From Anarhynchus alexandrinus (taxonomy: Eukaryota > Chordata > Aves > Charadriiformes > Charadriidae), in NCBI GenBank assembly GCA_008711295.1, contig VUYV01000089.1, positions 2,162,945 to 2,226,944 on the forward strand: a DNA stretch of 64,000 nt. Direction: 5' to 3'. Below the pieces are notes generated by a model. That model had not been told where the DNA came from, did no database searches, and saw only the letters and a list, made by a program, of their open reading frames with translations. The position numbers and the translations under genes are program-made. Shown here piece by piece: positions 60,553 through 64,000 of the stretch (its first letter is position 1; each line of letters opens with the position of its first letter).

Positions 60553-62705
60553 CTGGCAGGGCACAGTCCCACAGCACCAGAGGCAGGCCAGCAGAACACG
60601 GTTAGGACCATAACGGGTGCCACCACTAGTCAAACAATCATCATGCAGAGGCAAAATAACAAGCCAAATCCAAGGTCAATCCAGGAAAAACAGAAATTTC
60701 AGGAACAGGGTAAGGGGCAACCCTGGGTACAGTGTATCCAGGGCAGGAATATGAGCAGGGAAGAAGTGATTCTTTCTCAGAGACATCCACTGAAATTACC
60801 CGGCAGCATTTTAACACAAAGTGCTTTCTTATGCAGTGTGTAATTCAATAGCAGAAAATATTGTCACCAGATTTAATGGAGGCCAAAGGAATATGTATGT
60901 TCAGAGCAGATTTAGGTTAATTCATAGATTTTAAGCCTGCCAGTAGCTATTATAATTTTGACAGTTGGATCACCTTGTCCTTAATTCCCAAATTGTTGAT
61001 TGCTGAATTGCAATACTAGAGAAAAGATCATTCTACCTACTCTTTCTGAAAACATTTACTAGTCACCGTTAGGAGCACGATGCCTTGGATTGATCCTTAA
61101 TTTTCTTACAAGATCCTTTGTACTCTTTCAACAGAAAGGTTTTATGTCACAATCATAATGTCAAGGATATGAAAGACCTCATTACAAAACGCAGACATAG
61201 AGAAGGAATATGTACAGACAATAAAGTCAAGCAAGCAGATGTTGTCCAAAAAAAAATTGATTTTAAAACTATCTACCAAATCCTCAAAAACTTTTTAAGC
61301 AACCTAGACAACTGATCTTTGTGTGAGAGAATTAAGCAGGACTTATGCTAAAAATTGATGAGGATAAACTAAAAAGATGGTAAGAACATTTCCAAAGGAG
61401 CCTGAATAGAATAAAACCTAGGTTTAAACCTAAGTACTCATAAAAAAGCCCAAAACTTCACTAATTAATTGTGACCCGCCACTAAATAGAAAACAATTGA
61501 AGCTGGTAAAGAGGTATGCAGGAAGTTGTATGGCCAAGGAGAAATATCAGGCAGAATCTGGCAGGAATGACCAAGCATCTGCAACAATGCATTGAATAAA
61601 AAACCATATCAACCTTAATTGTCACAGTGCCGCAGACGGAAGATAAGCCAAAATATATTGCGCAGTTCAGCAGAACATTACTACCACTTCCAGGAAATGT
61701 TCACAGCAGATTGATATTACAGCAAAGGAAATCTAATAGAAAAAAGAAGGTAGGAAAATAATCTACAGGTGTCAGAGAAAGGACATCATATTCCGAATAA
61801 ATACAGAATTTTGAAGAGTCCTAGAAAGATACACTGAAATGCAAAATGCTAACCACTATTAACCTGCATCATTCTGAAAAATCTTGTTATTCTTGCAAAA
61901 ATGCACAGAGGATAATGGCTGAGTATTCATTACTAATTTGGGTAGTGGGAAACTACCAACACCTTGCCGTCTACACTGAATACAGTAAGAAAGAAAGTCT
62001 GTGTTAAAAGAGCATACTTTGTCCACTCCCAAGCCAAACCCAGTGTATTATTTATTGACAAGAATAAAAAGCAAACTGTGCAATTGTTCTTACTTGTTGA
62101 CTACGTTGTGAGAAGAAGACTTGAAGGAAAAAATATGGAATGCCTTGAACTGTGAGTCAGAAATGTTAATACCTAGATATTAAAGGGAAATATTGAATAA
62201 ATTTTCTCCCAGTTTCTGCACTTTTAGAGTGCACAAAGGGTAGCTTTAAGGAGACAGAACTAAAGTTTTGAACATTACAACCATTCCTTTTGCGATCAGT
62301 GTTTTTAAGAGGAAACTCAAAATTCCCATTAAGTAAACACTAGGCATTTAGCTATCTACAGAACTGGGTAACGATGGACAATAATGCAAAAGCAGAAAGA
62401 GTAAAAATTGGTAGAGTATCTGTAATGAACAAGTTACATAACATCTGGACTACAGAAACCTATTCAACAGTAAAAATTCTTCAGGCAAACCTGCATGCTT
62501 TTAACTAAATATCTATGAAGACCAAAAAATGTTAAATCAATAGACCAGGTTATAAAACCGGACTAATATAAAAGATTCAGGAACACACCAATTGCTAAAT
62601 TTCTATTATGGAAAAAGATGGATAAAATGGTTTTGAAATGTCCGAAGAATAGAAGCACAAGGAGTCCTTACTGCTCCAAACATTGTAACAAGCGAACCAC
62701 TAGTA
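60553..62705. other. Unassigned DNA
   Basis: 60553-60830 is richer in C, A and G, with a plus-strand open frame (60517-60843) of low-complexity, Gln-rich composition; it may be an old repeat. The remainder is AT-rich with no recognised gene. Confidence 0.35.
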
Positions 62706-62862
62706 GAATCACAGAATGGTCGAGGTTGGCAGGGAGCTCTGGAAATCACCTGGTACAATGCTTTGCTCAAGCGCTGTCACCTAGAGCCAATTTCCCAGAC
62801 CATGTCCAGCTGGCATTTGAATGTCTCCAAGGATGGAGAATCTACAACCTCTCTGGGCAAAC
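62706..62862 (-). mobile_element. CR1 LINE 3' scrap
   Basis: Reverse-oriented CR1 3' end, moderately diverged: 'agaatcacagaatggtc', 'gaggttggcagggagctc', 'catgtccagctggcatttga', 'aatctacaacctctctggg'. 5'-truncated after about 157 bases. Confidence 0.85.
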
Positions 62863-62893
62863 TGAAAGATAGATAGAAAGATAGAAAGACAGT
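62863..62893. repeat. Short GATA/GAAA-type microsatellite
   Basis: 'gaaagatagatagaaagat' and related units directly behind the CR1 scrap. Confidence 0.7.
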
Positions 62894-63053
62894 AAGTATT
62901 TTTAAATAGAAAAATAGTTAAAATATTTGAAGGATTCAATTATTTTTAAAAAGGCCATATTTGCCTTTTGTTTCACAGAATTCAAGAAAAAATAAGAAAA
63001 TATAGACTTACAATGTTAAAGTTAATTTTTTTAATTAAATAGTTAAAAACTAC

Positions 63054-63992
63054 TGTATTGGGTTTACGTGGCAAGATTGTGGTAGTCAGGAGGCTACAGG
63101 GGTGGCTTCCATGAGAAGCAGCTAGAAGCTTCCCCTATGCCCAACAGAGGCAGTGCCAGTCGGCTCCAAGTCAGACCCACTGCTGGCCAAGTCTGGGCCC
63201 ATCGGCCACGGTGGTAATGCCTCTGTGATAACATAGTTAAGAAGGGAAAAATACACCTGCACAGCAGCAACAAGGAGAGAAGAGTGAAAGAAACAACTAT
63301 GTAGAAACCAAGGTCAGTGAAGATGGAGGGGGAGGAGGTGCTCCAGGTGTTGAAGCAGAGATCCCCCTGCAGCCTGTGGTGAAGACCATGATGAGATAGG
63401 CGGTGCCCCTGCAGCCCATGGAGGTTAAAGGTGGAGCAGATATCCACCTGCAGCCTGTGAAGGACCCCACACCAGAGCAGGTGGATGTGCCCAAAGGAGG
63501 CTGGAACTCCGTGGCAAGCCCATACTGGAGCAAGCTCCTCGCAGGAGTTACAGGCCTGTGGAGACAGGAGCCCATGCTGGAGCAGGTTTGCTGGCAGGAC
63601 TTGTGACCACATGGAAGGGACCCACGCTGGAGTAATGTGTTCCTGAAGGACTGCACCCCATGGAAGGACTCACATTGGAGAATTTCATGGAGAACTGTCT
63701 CCCATGGGAAGGACCCGATGCTGGAGCAGGGGAAGAGTGTGAGCAGTCCTCCCCCTGAGGAGGAAGGAGTGGCAGAGACAACATGTGGTGAACTGACCAC
63801 AACCACCATTCCCCATCCCCCTGTACCACTGGTCGTGGGAGGAGGTAGAGAAAATCTTGAGCCCAGGAAGAAGGGAGGGGTGGGGGAAAGGTGTTTTAAG
63901 ATTTGGGTTTTATTTCTCATTACCCTATTCTGATTTGATTGGTAATAAATTAAATGAATTTTCACCAAGTTGAGTCTGTTTTGCCCATGACA
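63054..63992 (+). mobile_element. LTR, type C, 939 bp, at the window edge
   Basis: Runs from TGTATTGGGTTTACGTGGC to TTTTGCCCATGACA. It has a Gly/Pro-type GC-rich body with several internal near-repeats ('cctgcagcctgtg', 'gctggagcagg'), AATAAA at 63944-63949 close to the 3' end, and plus-sense organisation. I know this sequence type as a common bird ERV LTR but cannot name the family. The flanking five bases (ACTAC at 63049-63053, GTACA at 63993-63997) do not match, unlike the solo LTRs here. It could therefore be the 5' LTR of an element continuing past the window. The 223-codon antisense frame at 63297-63968 is a by-product of composition. Confidence 0.85.
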
Positions 63993-64000
63993 GTACAGTA

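Noticed and set aside
63297..63968. Long minus-strand open frame of 223 codons
   Set aside because: It lies antisense within the type C LTR, is low-complexity (Ser/Pro/Gly/Cys-rich) and reflects GC-rich composition, not a gene.

Overview
This is vertebrate nuclear DNA, almost certainly avian. It is AT-rich and contains 5'-truncated CR1 LINEs with the typical bird 3' end (the antisense 'tcatagaatggtttaggttgg' type of sequence and TTCTATGA tails), solo endogenous-retrovirus LTRs, and short microsatellites. There are no bacterial features. The long open frames belong to CR1 or LTR sequence; the cellular gene is split into short exons.

Left part (1 to about 26.4 kb): intergenic or unassigned. 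It holds a CR1 remnant (about 1290-1888), an unexplained GC-rich block (2570-2890), a 3'-end CR1 scrap (9229-9293), a type A LTR (11017 to about 11705), a compound ATT/GTT microsatellite (16652-16753), a complete type B solo LTR with a 5-bp target duplication (18084-18665) and a 1.85-kb decayed CR1 (about 19135-20985).

Right part (about 28 kb to at least 53.6 kb, probably 60.5 kb): a multi-exon protein gene on the minus strand that no simple open-frame search would reveal. Nine exons, each with usable splice sites (53482-53594, 49007-49125, 48425-48528, 48047-48265, 47069-47182, 36407-36555, 33294-33377, 28766-28828, 28095-28205), join in matching codon phase. They give one uninterrupted frame of 357 residues ending in a single TGA. 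Weaker upstream exons (54386-54415, 57592-57666, 60243-60293, 60501-60552) suggest the gene continues rightward. I do not recognise the protein, so no symbol is given.

The introns of this gene hold most of the other repeats: two very old CR1 copies (31075-31500, 36660-37545), younger CR1 copies (33525-33805, 41160-41366, 42174-43966, 44634-45618), a second type A solo LTR with a 5-bp duplication (45958-46668), and a type B LTR inserted in a CR1 end (51643-52168).

Right edge: a CR1 3' scrap (62706-62862) and a third LTR type (63054-63992). The third LTR ends eight bases before the window does and may be the 5' LTR of a longer element.
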